From Perlucidibaca wandonensis (GTDB taxonomy: Bacteria; Pseudomonadota; Gammaproteobacteria; Pseudomonadales; Moraxellaceae), in assembly GCF_042677145.1 (NCBI RefSeq), contig NZ_JBHTIT010000001.1, positions 682,001 through 746,000 of the forward strand: 64,000 nt of DNA. Reading direction: 5' to 3'. The position numbers and the translations under genes are program-made. Positions 43,344 to 52,191 of the stretch are shown here, in pieces; position 1 is the stretch's first letter; each line of letters opens with the position of its first letter. Under the pieces are notes generated by a model, which saw nothing but the letters and a program-made list of their open reading frames with translations, was not told the origin of the DNA and did no database searches.

Positions 43344-43673
43344 ATGAATATGCAACAAATGATGCAACAAGCTCAGCGCATGCAAGAGCAAATGCAGAAG
43401 AAAATGGAAGCCGCTCAAGCCGAGCTAGCAGCCGCCGAAATTCAGGGCGAAGCCGGCGCTGGTTTGGTAAAAATCACCATGAATGGTCAGCACGGCGTAA
43501 AGCGCGTCAGCATCGATGCCAGCTTACTCAGCGAAGATAAAGACATCTTGGAAGACTTAATTGCCGCTGCGATAAATGACACGGTGCGCAAAGTCGAAGC
43601 CACTAGCAAAGAAGCGATGGGCGCAGCCACCAGCGGCTTAGGCTTGCCGCCTGGCTTTAAGATGCCATTCTAA
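43344..43673 (+). CDS. ybaB: YbaB/EbfC family nucleoid-associated protein
   Basis: 109-residue DNA-binding protein, starting MNMQQMMQQAQRMQEQMQKK. Dimeric tweezers-like nucleoid protein in other bacteria. It lies between dnaX and recR, 3 bp before the latter, the conserved order. Confidence 0.96.
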   Translation: MNMQQMMQQAQRMQEQMQKKMEAAQAELAAAEIQGEAGAGLVKITMNGQHGVKRVSIDASLLSEDKDILEDLIAAAINDTVRKVEATSKEAMGAATSGLGLPPGFKMPF

Positions 43674-43676
43674 GAC

Positions 43677-44276
43677 ATGCTCAGCCCACTCATCAGCGAG
43701 CTGATTGACGCACTACGCATCTTGCCAGGTGTTGGTCCTAAGTCGGCGCAGCGTATGGCCTTAAACTTGTTGGAGCGCCAGCGCCCCGGCGGTTTACGGC
43801 TGATGAAAGCGCTAGAGCAAGCCCTGCATCAAGTGGAGCATTGCAGCAGCTGTCGCATGCTCACTGAGCAAACGACTTGCCGCCTATGCCAAGATGCCAG
43901 CCGCGATGACAGCGCCTTATGCGTGGTCGAAAGCCCCATGGATGTGATCGCGCTAGAGCAAAGCGGCAGTTTTCGGGGCCGCTATTTTGTTTTGCTAGGG
44001 CGTTTATCTCCGCTCGATGGCATCGGCCCCAATGAGCTTGGCCTGCCTGCGCTACTGAGCCGCTTGCGCGAAAACCCCAGCATTACGGAGCTGATCATCG
44101 CTACCAATGCCACGGTGGAGGGCGAGGCGACTGCGCATTATTTGCGTGAAGCCACGCGCGCACTGCCATTAGTTGTGAGTCGCATTGGTCACGGTGTGCC
44201 CATGGGCGGTGAGCTTGAGTTTGTCGATGGCAATACGCTGACTCACGCCCTAAGTGGCCGCCGCCCAGTATTGTGA
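43677..44276 (+). CDS. recR: Recombination mediator RecR
   Basis: 199 residues. A helix-hairpin-helix (LPGVGPKSAQRMAL, about 17-30), a four-Cys zinc finger (CSSC ... CRLC, about 56-71) and a TOPRIM domain (VVESPMD near residue 83) are present. It acts with RecF and RecO to load RecA on SSB-coated gaps. It starts 3 bp after ybaB. Confidence 0.97.
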   Translation: MLSPLISELIDALRILPGVGPKSAQRMALNLLERQRPGGLRLMKALEQALHQVEHCSSCRMLTEQTTCRLCQDASRDDSALCVVESPMDVIALEQSGSFRGRYFVLLGRLSPLDGIGPNELGLPALLSRLRENPSITELIIATNATVEGEATAHYLREATRALPLVVSRIGHGVPMGGELEFVDGNTLTHALSGRRPVL

Positions 44277-44297
44277 CACTTTATTAGGAATGGCTTT

Positions 44298-45407
44298 ATG
44301 AGCTGGCAAACCCGCATCACCACGCTGTTTGGCATCCGCTATCCACAGATTTGCGCAGGCATGACCTATGTCTCCAATGCTGAGCTGGCAGCTGCTGTAA
44401 GCAATGCTGGCGGGCTAGGCTTGATCCAAATTGGCCATCTCACGCCTGAGCAAGCTCGTGCCGAAATTAGAAAAGCACGGACCTTAACCAGCCAACCATT
44501 TGGTGTTGGCTTGGCCTTAATCATGCCGGGTGCTCATGAAAACGCCGAAGTGGCGCTTGAAGAGCAAGTGCCGGTGATTAATTTCTCGCTAGGCAAGGGC
44601 GATTGGCTATGCAAGCGCGCCCATGCCTATGGCGGCAAAGTCATCGCAACCGTTGTGACTGAGCGACATGCCATCGCTGCCGAGCGTGATGGCGCCGATG
44701 CTTTACTGGTCACCGGCCATGAGGCCGCTGCGCATGGTGGCGATGTCACAACACTGGTGCTAGTGCCGGCCATCCGCCGTGTTTGCCGAATTCCGATTAT
44801 CGCCGCTGGCGGGATTGCCAATGGCAGTGGCCTAGTTGCAGCGCTAGCCTTAGGTGCTGATGCGGTGGTGATGGGCACGCGCTGGGCGATGACTCAGGAA
44901 AGCCCAGTACACGCCAACACGCGCGCTGTGATTGCGAAAAAATCGGTCAGCGACACGCTCTACACCAAAAACTTCGATGGCATGCCTTGCCGCATCATGG
45001 ATACACCAGCGGCGCGAGATGCTGCCCGCAAACCCATGAGCCCGCTGCGTGCGCTCTGGGCCTCTTTAAAGCTTATGCGCGAGCAGAGCACACCGATTAG
45101 CCAGGTCATCGCTAACCTGCGCCGTCACGGCCCATTAGCGACATTGCAGCTGAGCTTCTTCGCTGCTGCGGTTGAGCGTATTCGCTTAGCTATTCTTGAT
45201 GGCGACCTTGATCGCGGCGTACAACTTATTGGCCAAGCGCAAGGTTTGATTGACGATGTGCCTAGCTGCGATGAGTTGATGCAGCGGCTAATGCACGAGG
45301 CCGATGCAAGCTTTACCGCTGTCGCCGCTTTATCTGGGCATATCGCTAAAAGCCCCACACAAGCCGCTGAAATACACTCGCCGCATCCGCAGCCAGTCAC
45401 CAGTTAA
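44298..45407 (+). CDS. NAD(P)H-dependent flavin oxidoreductase / nitronate monooxygenase family
   Basis: 369-residue FMN TIM-barrel protein. GHEAAAHGGD (about 140-149) and AAGGIANGSGLVAALALGADAVVMGTRW (positions about 173-198 in the protein) are the family's flavin/phosphate-binding regions. It could be a nitronate monooxygenase or an enoyl reductase-like member; the exact reaction is not determined. It follows recR by 21 bp and precedes a nitroreductase by 12 bp, so an oxidoreductase mini-cluster rides on the dnaX operon. Confidence 0.85.
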   Translation: MSWQTRITTLFGIRYPQICAGMTYVSNAELAAAVSNAGGLGLIQIGHLTPEQARAEIRKARTLTSQPFGVGLALIMPGAHENAEVALEEQVPVINFSLGKGDWLCKRAHAYGGKVIATVVTERHAIAAERDGADALLVTGHEAAAHGGDVTTLVLVPAIRRVCRIPIIAAGGIANGSGLVAALALGADAVVMGTRWAMTQESPVHANTRAVIAKKSVSDTLYTKNFDGMPCRIMDTPAARDAARKPMSPLRALWASLKLMREQSTPISQVIANLRRHGPLATLQLSFFAAAVERIRLAILDGDLDRGVQLIGQAQGLIDDVPSCDELMQRLMHEADASFTAVAALSGHIAKSPTQAAEIHSPHPQPVTS

Positions 45408-45419
45408 CTAGAGGCTTTT

Positions 45420-45977
45420 ATGGATGCATTAACCGCTATTCGAACTCGCCGCTCATTGCCACGCTTAGGCTTGCCAGTGCCAACGCCGGAGCAGCTAGCT
45501 ATCGCATTTGAGGCTGCAGCCTGCGCGCCAGATCATCGCGTCATAAGACCGTGGCGCTATTTGGTGATCGAAGGTGATGGCCTTGCGCAGCTTGGTGAGG
45601 TTTTTGTCGCCGCTATAGCAAAGACAGACCCTGCTCGTGCCGAGGTCGAAGCTGAGCGTTTTCGCCAATTACCGCTTCGCGCACCAATGATTATCGTCGC
45701 AGTTTTAAGCCTGCAAGATCATCCGGGCGTGCCTGAATGGGAGCAGTGGCTGAGCTTGGGCGCTTCGGTACAAAATTTGCTGCTAGCGCTGCACGCGCAA
45801 GGTATGGCTGCGATATGGCGCACAGGCGAGATGGCAACCGAGAAGCATGTGTGCGCCGAGCTCGGCTTAGCGCCACATGAGCATATTGGTGGCTTGGTTT
45901 ATGTTGGTAGCGCTCTGGCTGATAAAGCCGCACCGGCATTGCCAGAAAAGCTTTGGGCGCAATGGCCAGCGAAATAA
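45420..45977 (+). CDS. Nitroreductase family protein, YdjA-like
   Basis: 185 residues of the small FMN nitroreductase family. RTRRSLPRLG at residues about 7-16 corresponds to the FMN-phosphate-binding RRS motif, and GASVQNLLLALHAQGMAAIWRTG (region about 117-140) is conserved. The electron acceptor is unknown. The next gene begins 17 bp after its stop. Confidence 0.87.
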   Translation: MDALTAIRTRRSLPRLGLPVPTPEQLAIAFEAAACAPDHRVIRPWRYLVIEGDGLAQLGEVFVAAIAKTDPARAEVEAERFRQLPLRAPMIIVAVLSLQDHPGVPEWEQWLSLGASVQNLLLALHAQGMAAIWRTGEMATEKHVCAELGLAPHEHIGGLVYVGSALADKAAPALPEKLWAQWPAK

Positions 45978-45994
45978 CAAGGATAAGTGACGCT

Positions 45995-46477
45995 ATGGCT
46001 TCAAACCCGCAAGCAAGCAGTACTTTGGCTGAGGCTCAAACATTTTGGGCAAGCGTGCGCGATGAAATTCCCATGCTCAGCTATATGCAAACCTCGCTTG
46101 AAGCTTGGGATGGCCAGTCGCTATGCATCGCCGCGCCGCTTGCGCCCAACACCAATGACAAAAGCACGGCCTTTGCCGGCTCACTCGCCACACTAGCAAC
46201 CGTTACCGGTTGGGCAACGCTCACCTTATGGGCGAAGTCGCAGTATGTGCCGTGCTTGGTTGCTGCCGCAGATTCACATATTCGTTATAGAAAGCCGGTG
46301 ATGAGTGACTTCAAAGCCATCGCGATATTGCCTAGTGCTGAGGATTTAGCCGGCTTGAAAGCACGCATTGCCAGTCATGGCCGTGGCCGCGTGAGCGTGC
46401 AAGTAGTGGTGCAAAGTGCGGGCGAGGATGCATTGACGCTAGAGGCAAGCTACGCTGTATGGCCTAGCAAAGGCTGA
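45995..46477 (+). CDS. YiiD C-terminal-domain thioesterase
   Basis: 160 residues from ATG 45995. It matches the hot-dog fold thioesterase domain found at the C-terminus of YiiD (FabY-like) as a stand-alone protein: LAPNTNDKSTAFAGSLATLATVTGW near residues 45-70 and an IRYRKPV strand near residue 99. A longer frame from 45953 would overlap the nitroreductase. AAGGA is 11 nt upstream. The acyl substrate is unknown. Confidence 0.83.
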   Translation: MASNPQASSTLAEAQTFWASVRDEIPMLSYMQTSLEAWDGQSLCIAAPLAPNTNDKSTAFAGSLATLATVTGWATLTLWAKSQYVPCLVAAADSHIRYRKPVMSDFKAIAILPSAEDLAGLKARIASHGRGRVSVQVVVQSAGEDALTLEASYAVWPSKG

Positions 46478-46510
46478 TAAGCAGTATTTTCTGTAAAAGT
46501 TGTAGGCAAC

Positions 46511-46534
46511 AAAAAGCCGCTATTGAAGCGGCTT
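46511..46534. terminator. Hairpin terminator between convergent genes
   Basis: AAGCCGCT/AGCGGCTT stem with a 5-nt loop; the minus strand continues into T5, so it best serves the PA1571-like gene, and it may also end the thioesterase transcript. Confidence 0.8.
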
Positions 46535-46557
46535 ATGTTTAGCAAGCTAGCGCTGAA

Positions 46558-46731
46558 TTAAGCGGCGCGGCTTTGCGGAAAATGGCAGCGTTTAGCTAGG
46601 TCGGCACAGGCTTGCTGGATCATCTCTTCAGTGATCGCAATTTCATGGCCCTGTTCATCGACTAGCACGGCAAATTGAAATGCGTTGCTGTATTGGCGAT
46701 TTTCGATGTGGTTTGCGTTGACTGTATTCAT
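46558..46731 (-). CDS. PA1571-family small protein
   Basis: 57 residues from ATG 46731 (revealed by a GAGGTG 6 nt upstream); the longer frame from 46815 is not credible. The core DEQGHEIAITEEMIQQAC matches the PA1571 family of short proteins of unknown function. It diverges from the ATP-NAD kinase-like gene; in Pseudomonas the equivalent genes are neighbours too. Confidence 0.8.
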   Translation of the reverse strand: MNTVNANHIENRQYSNAFQFAVLVDEQGHEIAITEEMIQQACADLAKRCHFPQSRAA

Positions 46732-46817
46732 GGGGCACCTCGTGCGTTTCCTTGAGTTCAATATAGTGAGTGCCCTCGGGTGCGTCATGGACTTTCCTGC
46801 GTAAAATGTAACCATCT

Positions 46818-47999
46818 ATGAAATCATTTCAGACTGTTTCAGAAACCACCACTTCGCGCGCCTTGCGTATTGGCCTGCTCATCAACCCCTATGCCGGTGT
46901 TGGCGGGCCTTTAGCGCTAAAAGGCAGCGATGAAATCCCCTCCGATGTGCGTGCGCAACTTGTGATACAAACGCTTGCTGGCGAGAGCCCAGCGCAGTGT
47001 CGAATGCTTGCATTCTTCACCGCACTCGATGAGATGTTGCAAGAAGACCTAGTAAAACCGCACTGGGTCAGTATCGACGGCCCCATGGGTGGCTCTACAC
47101 TCAGCCAATTAGGCCTAGCCTATGAGCCTGTGCCCATCGCTATTAATCAGCCATCCACAGCGCAAGATACTCAAGTACTTGCGCAAGCTATAAAAGCAGC
47201 AGGTGTTGATCTTTTACTCTTCGCAGGCGGCGATGGCACGGCGCGCGATGTCTGCACAGCTATTGGCACAACGACGCCTGTATTGGGCTTGCCGGCTGGC
47301 GTGAAAATGCATTCGGGTGTGTTTGCCATTAACCCGAAAGCGGCAGCGGAGTTACTACTAGCCTTATTACGTGGCGAATGGGTGGCGCTCGATACTGCCG
47401 AAGTGCGAGATATTGATGAAGCAGCTTTGCGAAATGGCCGCGTCATTGCTAAACACTTTGGCGAAATGCGTGTGCCCGTGGCGGCGAATCAATTGCAGCA
47501 GGTGAAATGCTCAGGCCTTGAGGTCGAGGCTTTAGTTGTTGCAGAGATCGCAGCCAGCGTAGTCGAAGATATGTTGCCTGGTCAGTATTACGCCTTAGGT
47601 CCGGGCACGACGGTTGCTGCCGTTGCCGAGGCCTTAGCGCTGCCAAACACCTTATTAGGCTTCGATATCATTTGCGATGGCGAGCTAGTTTGCGCCGATG
47701 CTACTGCCGCCGATTTACTGCGCGTTGCCGAGCAAGACTCACTGATCATCATCATCACGCCAACGGGTGGGCAGGGCAGCCTTATTGGTCGTGGTAATCA
47801 GCAGTTAAGTGCGGCGTTGCTAGAAATAATTGGTCGTGACGCATTGCGTGTGCTGGCTACGCCCGCCAAGCTTGCTGCACTATCGGGTCGGCCACTTAGG
47901 CTAGATACGAATAATGCCAATTTAGATCGTGCGTGGTCTGGGCTTTGGCCGATTATCACGGGTTATCAGCAGGCCGCACTCTACGTTGTTGCGGGCTGA
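46818..47999 (+). CDS. ATP-NAD kinase family protein (AcoX/PA1572-like)
   Basis: 393 residues. The NAD/diacylglycerol-kinase-like fold is marked by LLINPYAGVGG near residue 20, AGGDGTARDV near residue 137 (the GGDG nucleotide motif) and LPAGVKMHSGVFA. It is longer than the classical NadK and belongs to the AcoX-like branch. In P. aeruginosa the PA1572 relative has been described as an NAD kinase, but activity here is inferred. An OYE gene follows 25 bp downstream. Confidence 0.85.
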   Translation: MKSFQTVSETTTSRALRIGLLINPYAGVGGPLALKGSDEIPSDVRAQLVIQTLAGESPAQCRMLAFFTALDEMLQEDLVKPHWVSIDGPMGGSTLSQLGLAYEPVPIAINQPSTAQDTQVLAQAIKAAGVDLLLFAGGDGTARDVCTAIGTTTPVLGLPAGVKMHSGVFAINPKAAAELLLALLRGEWVALDTAEVRDIDEAALRNGRVIAKHFGEMRVPVAANQLQQVKCSGLEVEALVVAEIAASVVEDMLPGQYYALGPGTTVAAVAEALALPNTLLGFDIICDGELVCADATAADLLRVAEQDSLIIIITPTGGQGSLIGRGNQQLSAALLEIIGRDALRVLATPAKLAALSGRPLRLDTNNANLDRAWSGLWPIITGYQQAALYVVAG

Positions 48000-48024
48000 A
48001 TCATTGCTTTCTTAGGAGCTAGAC

Positions 48025-49116
48025 ATGAGTCAATTATTTGAGCCATTAACGATAGGCGCTTTAACGCTGCCTAACCGCGTTGTTATGGCGCCGCTTACGC
48101 GTATGCGCGCCAGTGCAGGCGATGTGCCCAGTGATATTTCGGTGACTTATTATCAGCAGCGTGCTGGCGCTGGCTTAATCATCACTGAGGCCTCGCAAAT
48201 TTCGCCACAGGGCAAAGGCTATATGCAAACGCCAGGTATTTATTCTCCTGAACAAGTTGCCGGATGGCAACGCGTGACCAGTGCCGTGCATGAGGTCGGT
48301 GGTCATATTGCTATGCAGCTTTGGCATGTTGGGCGCATTTCGCACAGCAGCTTGCAGATCGATAATCAGCCGCCAGTGTCGGCTTCTGACTTGCCTGCAA
48401 GAACAAAAACTACCGTGCTTGGTGCTGATGGTAAGCCTGAGCGTGTGCCCTGTAGCACGCCACGCGCCTTAGCACTGGAGGAAATTCCTGAGCTAATTGC
48501 GAGCTATGTGCATGCCACACGCGCATCTCAAGAGGCTGGCTTCGACTATGTTGAAATTCACGCCGCGCATGGCTATTTGCTGCATCAGTTTCAATCCACA
48601 GAAAGCAACCATCGCAGCGATGCTTATGGCGGCAGCTTGGAAAATCGCGCTCGTTTAACGTTGGAAGTACTGGATGCGGTGATTGCCACGTGGGATGCCG
48701 ATCGCGTTGGTATTCGTATTTCGCCGATGGGCAATTTTAATGCTCTTGATGATTCCGAAGGCGAGGCCATGGGCCTGTATTTGGCCGAAGAATTTACGAA
48801 ACGCGGTATTGCTTTTTTGCATTTGTCCGAGCCTGATTGGGCTGGTGGTCCATTGCTGAGCGATCGCTTTCGTATTGCCCTGAGAGCGCGCTTCCCTGGC
48901 GTGATTATCGGTGCTGGTAATTATACGAAAGAGAAGGCGTCTATCTTATTGGGCAAATCGTTGATTGATGCGGCGGCGTTTGGGCGTCCGTATATTGCCA
49001 ATCCAGATTTGGCTGAGCGTTTGCGTTTGGATGCCTCGCTGAATGAGCAGCGGCCAGAGCTGTTTTATGGTGGTGGGGCTGAGGGGTATACGGATTATCC
49101 GACTTTAGCTGGGTAG
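48025..49116 (+). CDS. Old Yellow Enzyme family alkene reductase (NemA-like)
   Basis: 363-residue FMN TIM barrel. VVMAPLTRMRA (about 19-29), QLWHVGRIS with the active His-type segment, and HAAHGYLLHQFQS (about 178-190) are the family's hallmarks. It reduces activated alkenes, nitrate esters or maleimides using NADPH. TAGGAGC precedes the ATG. It is followed by a large hairpin and a terminator. Confidence 0.95.
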   Translation: MSQLFEPLTIGALTLPNRVVMAPLTRMRASAGDVPSDISVTYYQQRAGAGLIITEASQISPQGKGYMQTPGIYSPEQVAGWQRVTSAVHEVGGHIAMQLWHVGRISHSSLQIDNQPPVSASDLPARTKTTVLGADGKPERVPCSTPRALALEEIPELIASYVHATRASQEAGFDYVEIHAAHGYLLHQFQSTESNHRSDAYGGSLENRARLTLEVLDAVIATWDADRVGIRISPMGNFNALDDSEGEAMGLYLAEEFTKRGIAFLHLSEPDWAGGPLLSDRFRIALRARFPGVIIGAGNYTKEKASILLGKSLIDAAAFGRPYIANPDLAERLRLDASLNEQRPELFYGGGAEGYTDYPTLAG

Positions 49117-49130
49117 GGCTTTAAATACGC

Positions 49131-49205
49131 TGTTTGGCGGGGAGTAAGTGGGTCGCCCGCTACGCTTCGCTATTCGCGGGGGACCCACTTACTCCCCGCG
49201 AAACA
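49131..49205. repeat. 75-nt near-perfect inverted repeat
   Basis: 24-bp arms (49131-49154 and 49182-49205) pair with one mismatch; the loop itself contains a CCCGC/GCGGG stem. It lies just after the OYE stop codon. A second smaller hairpin, GCCTAC ... GTAGGC (about 49249-49273), shares the TACGCT.CGCTAT core on the opposite strand. It has no T-run, so it is not a simple terminator; a repetitive extragenic palindrome or MITE-like unit is possible. Confidence 0.75.
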
Positions 49206-49317
49206 GCTGCGCCACATCAGCACCAAGGTCGTTGGGCCGAAGCAATATGCCTACATAGCGCAGCGTAGTAGGCGCCCAATGGCCGTCTAGCTAATCTAGC
49301 AACAATCTTGAAGCCAA

Positions 49318-49345
49318 AAAAAGGCCCGAATCATCGGGCCTTTTT
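49318..49345. terminator. Bidirectional terminator between OYE and htpX
   Basis: A perfect 12-bp stem AAAAAGGCCCGA/TCGGGCCTTTTT with loop ATCA and T-runs on both strands, between two convergent genes. Confidence 0.92.
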
Positions 49346-49367
49346 CACAACAACTTTCGTCAAACCA

Positions 49368-50264
49368 TTAAGCAATCTGCATATTCTGCAACGCAGCAAT
49401 ACGCTTCTCTAATGGCGGGTGCGACATAAACAGCGACGCAATGCTAAAGCCTTCGCGCTTACCAGCGGTGATGGCCATTGCCGTCATTTCTGCAGGCATT
49501 TGATCTGGCACTTCATGTTCACGTTGCAAAGCACGCAGCGCGTTAATCATCGACTGGCGGCCAGCTAGGCGAGCACCGGCCTCATCAGCACGGAACTCGC
49601 GGTAGCGTGAGAAGTACATCACGATGGTGGAGGCGAGAATGCCAAGCACGATGTCAGCCACGATGCTGGTGACAAAATAGGCGATGCCTGGGCCTTCTTC
49701 ATTTTTAAACACCACGCGATCGACAAAGTTACCGATGATGCGCGAGAAGAACATCACGAATGCGTTAACTACGCCTTGGATCAGCGCGAGGGTGACCATG
49801 TCGCCGTTGGCAACGTGACCAATTTCGTGGCCTAAAACGGCGCGCACTTCATCGCGATTCATGCGTTGCAGTAGGCCAGAGGAGACAGCAACGAGGGCAT
49901 CGTTTTTGTTCCAACCAGTCGCAAAGGCATTGGATTGATAGCTGGGGAAAATACCGATTTCTGGCATTTTGATACCGGCTTTCTGTGACAGCTCAGTAAC
50001 GGTTTCAAACAGCCATTTTTCTTCGTTGGAGCGCGGGGTTTCGATCAGTTGCACGCCCATCGAGCGTTTAGCCATCCATTTCGATAGCAGCAGCGAGACT
50101 ACCGAACCTACCATGCCAAAAACGAAGCACATAATGAGCAGGTTGCCCAATTGCAAGGTATTGCCTGCGCCATGTGTTGAACCCACGCCTAGTAGGCTGA
50201 GTACAACACCAGCAACCACCAAGACGGCTAAGTTGGTGAGCAGGAACAAGAAGATGCGTAACAT
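49368..50264 (-). CDS. htpX: Membrane zinc protease HtpX
   Basis: 298-residue membrane metalloprotease for damaged membrane proteins. Two N-terminal membrane helices, HEIGH (zinc ligands) near residue 140, two further helices, and the third zinc Glu in the FRADEAGARLAG region. AGGAGC is 10 nt before the ATG. A sigma-32-like promoter lies just upstream, consistent with the heat-shock role in E. coli. Confidence 0.96.
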   Translation of the reverse strand: MLRIFLFLLTNLAVLVVAGVVLSLLGVGSTHGAGNTLQLGNLLIMCFVFGMVGSVVSLLLSKWMAKRSMGVQLIETPRSNEEKWLFETVTELSQKAGIKMPEIGIFPSYQSNAFATGWNKNDALVAVSSGLLQRMNRDEVRAVLGHEIGHVANGDMVTLALIQGVVNAFVMFFSRIIGNFVDRVVFKNEEGPGIAYFVTSIVADIVLGILASTIVMYFSRYREFRADEAGARLAGRQSMINALRALQREHEVPDQMPAEMTAMAITAGKREGFSIASLFMSHPPLEKRIAALQNMQIA

Positions 50265-50303
50265 GGGCTTTTAAGCTCCTAGATAGTTGGAATCAGTAGT
50301 TAA

Positions 50304-50331
50304 CTTAGGGGCGCAAGATGATGTTTTCAAG
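50304..50331 (-). promoter_or_regulatory. Sigma-32 (heat shock) promoter of htpX
   Basis: On the minus strand CTTGAAA (50331-50325), 13-bp spacer, CCCCTAAG (50311-50304): a perfect -35 and a good -10 match to the RpoH consensus (CTTGAAA, CCCCATnT). The start would be near 50297, about 33 nt before htpX. Confidence 0.75.
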
Positions 50332-50352
50332 TCATCCCGCGCTTATTTTGTG

Positions 50353-51597
50353 TCAGGTGTTTGCTAATAGCGCATCGGTGCCATGACGGCGGCGATAATC
50401 GGCTAAAAAACGAGCTAAACGATTGACGGCTTCGATCAACTCTTCGCGGTGTGGCAAAAACACCACGCGGAAATGATCAGGGTTAGGCCAATTAAAGCCT
50501 GTGCCTTGCACTAGCAGCACACGTTCGGCATTTAGCAATTCCAGAATAAACGCCTGATCATCCTTAATGGGATAAATCGCGGGGTCTAAACGTGGGAATA
50601 AATACAGCGCGCCTTGAGGCTTCACGCAGCTTACGCCGGGGATGTCAGTGAGCATTTTCCACGCCAGCTCGCGCTGCTCGTATAGGCGTCCACCAGGACG
50701 GATCAAGTCGTTGATACTTTGATAGCCGCCTAGTGCCGTTTGAATGGCAAATTGTGCTTGCACATTGGCGCACAGACGCATGGAGGCGAGCATATCTAAG
50801 CCTTCGATATAGTCGGCGGCTTGTGCCTTAGCACCACTGACCATCAGCCAGCCAGAGCGGAAGCCTGCGACGCGATAGCTTTTTGATAGGCCATTGAAGG
50901 TGATGCAGAGCAAATCATTGGCAAGCGTGGCAATGGAGATGTGATGCGCCTCGTCGTATAGAATTTTGTCGTAAATTTCATCGGCAAAAATGATTAGCTG
51001 ATGCTTACGCGCCAACGCCACAATGCCCTCAAGAATCTCTAGCGAATACACTGCGCCAGTCGGGTTATTGGGGTTGATCACCACAATGCCACGGGTTTTT
51101 GGCGTGATTTTGCGCTCGATATCGGCTAAGTCTGGGAACCAGCCATTGTCTTCATCGCAGAGATAATGCACGGCATTGCCGCCAGCGAGGGTGACGGCAG
51201 CAGTCCATAGCGGATAGTCTGGCGCTGGCACTAGCATTTCGTCATCGTTATTCAATAAGGCCTGCATGGCCATGACGATAAGCTCAGATACGCCGTTGCC
51301 GATGTAAATATCGCCGACATCAACGCCGCGTAAACCTTTGGTTTGATAGTAGTGCACGACCGCTTTACGCGCAGCAAATAAGCCTTTTGAGTCGCAATAA
51401 CCAACGGCATTAGGCAAATTGCTAATGACATCGGAGAGAATTTCTTGAGGCGCTTCAAAGCCAAACGGCGCAGGGTTGCCAATGTTTAGCTTAATGATGC
51501 GGTGACCTTGCTCTTCCATTACGTTGGCGGCTTTCAATACCGGCCCACGAATGTCGTAGCAGACGTCTTTGAGTTTTAGCGATTTCGAAATGGCCAT
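50353..51597 (-). CDS. alaA: Alanine/glutamate aminotransferase, AlaA-like
   Basis: 414 residues, class I aminotransferase of the AlaA (YfbQ) branch. The PLP lysine is in NGLSKSYRVAGFRSGW (about residue 240), and the N-terminus MAISKSLKLKDVCYDIRGP is typical. It transaminates pyruvate with glutamate to make alanine. It lies upstream of htpX on the same strand, but that gene has its own heat-shock promoter. Confidence 0.93.
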   Translation of the reverse strand: MAISKSLKLKDVCYDIRGPVLKAANVMEEQGHRIIKLNIGNPAPFGFEAPQEILSDVISNLPNAVGYCDSKGLFAARKAVVHYYQTKGLRGVDVGDIYIGNGVSELIVMAMQALLNNDDEMLVPAPDYPLWTAAVTLAGGNAVHYLCDEDNGWFPDLADIERKITPKTRGIVVINPNNPTGAVYSLEILEGIVALARKHQLIIFADEIYDKILYDEAHHISIATLANDLLCITFNGLSKSYRVAGFRSGWLMVSGAKAQAADYIEGLDMLASMRLCANVQAQFAIQTALGGYQSINDLIRPGGRLYEQRELAWKMLTDIPGVSCVKPQGALYLFPRLDPAIYPIKDDQAFILELLNAERVLLVQGTGFNWPNPDHFRVVFLPHREELIEAVNRLARFLADYRRRHGTDALLANT

Positions 51598-51772
51598 GAG
51601 CGCTCACACCTACAAATTAAGCACCCATTCTAGTGCAAATCCGTAGCGCTGTTGATATTGGCGGCTAGAGAATTCATCATCGAAAATGGGCTTTCATGTT
51701 AAAACACTAAATTATGCTGCTTAGGCATATTGAGTTTTTTGCCTTGGCCCGACTAATAGGAGTTAGCTCATT

Positions 51773-52159
51773 ATGAAAAAAACTGAGGCGCAGTGGCGCG
51801 CAGAACTTAGCGAAGATGAGTTTCGCATTACCCGCGAAAAGGGCACTGAGCGGGCTTTTACGGGCGAATATAACGGCTGCAAGGCCGATGGCATTTACGC
51901 CTGCCGTTGCTGCGGTGAAGCTTTGTTTGACGCATCAACAAAGTATGATTCGGGCTCAGGTTGGCCCAGTTTCTATCAGCCGCAAATGTCTAGCGCTGTA
52001 GCGGAGCACAAAGACAGCAGCCATGGTATGACTCGTGTAGAAGTCACTTGCCAAGCTTGTGACGCTCATCTTGGCCATGTTTTCCCTGATGGCCCAGCGC
52101 CAACAGGCCTACGCTATTGCATTAACTCGGCATCGTTAACACTTAAGCCACGCGATTGA
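51773..52159 (+). CDS. msrB: Peptide-methionine (R)-S-oxide reductase
   Basis: 128 residues. Two zinc CxxC pairs are visible (CRCC near residue 44; CQAC near 94), and the nucleophilic Cys is in RYCINSASL (about residue 117). Repairs methionine-R-sulfoxide in proteins. TAGGAGT precedes the ATG. A glutathione peroxidase gene follows 32 bp later, a common oxidative-stress pairing. Confidence 0.96.
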   Translation: MKKTEAQWRAELSEDEFRITREKGTERAFTGEYNGCKADGIYACRCCGEALFDASTKYDSGSGWPSFYQPQMSSAVAEHKDSSHGMTRVEVTCQACDAHLGHVFPDGPAPTGLRYCINSASLTLKPRD

Positions 52160-52191
52160 GCGCGGCACACTCTCACTAATTAGGATAATAA

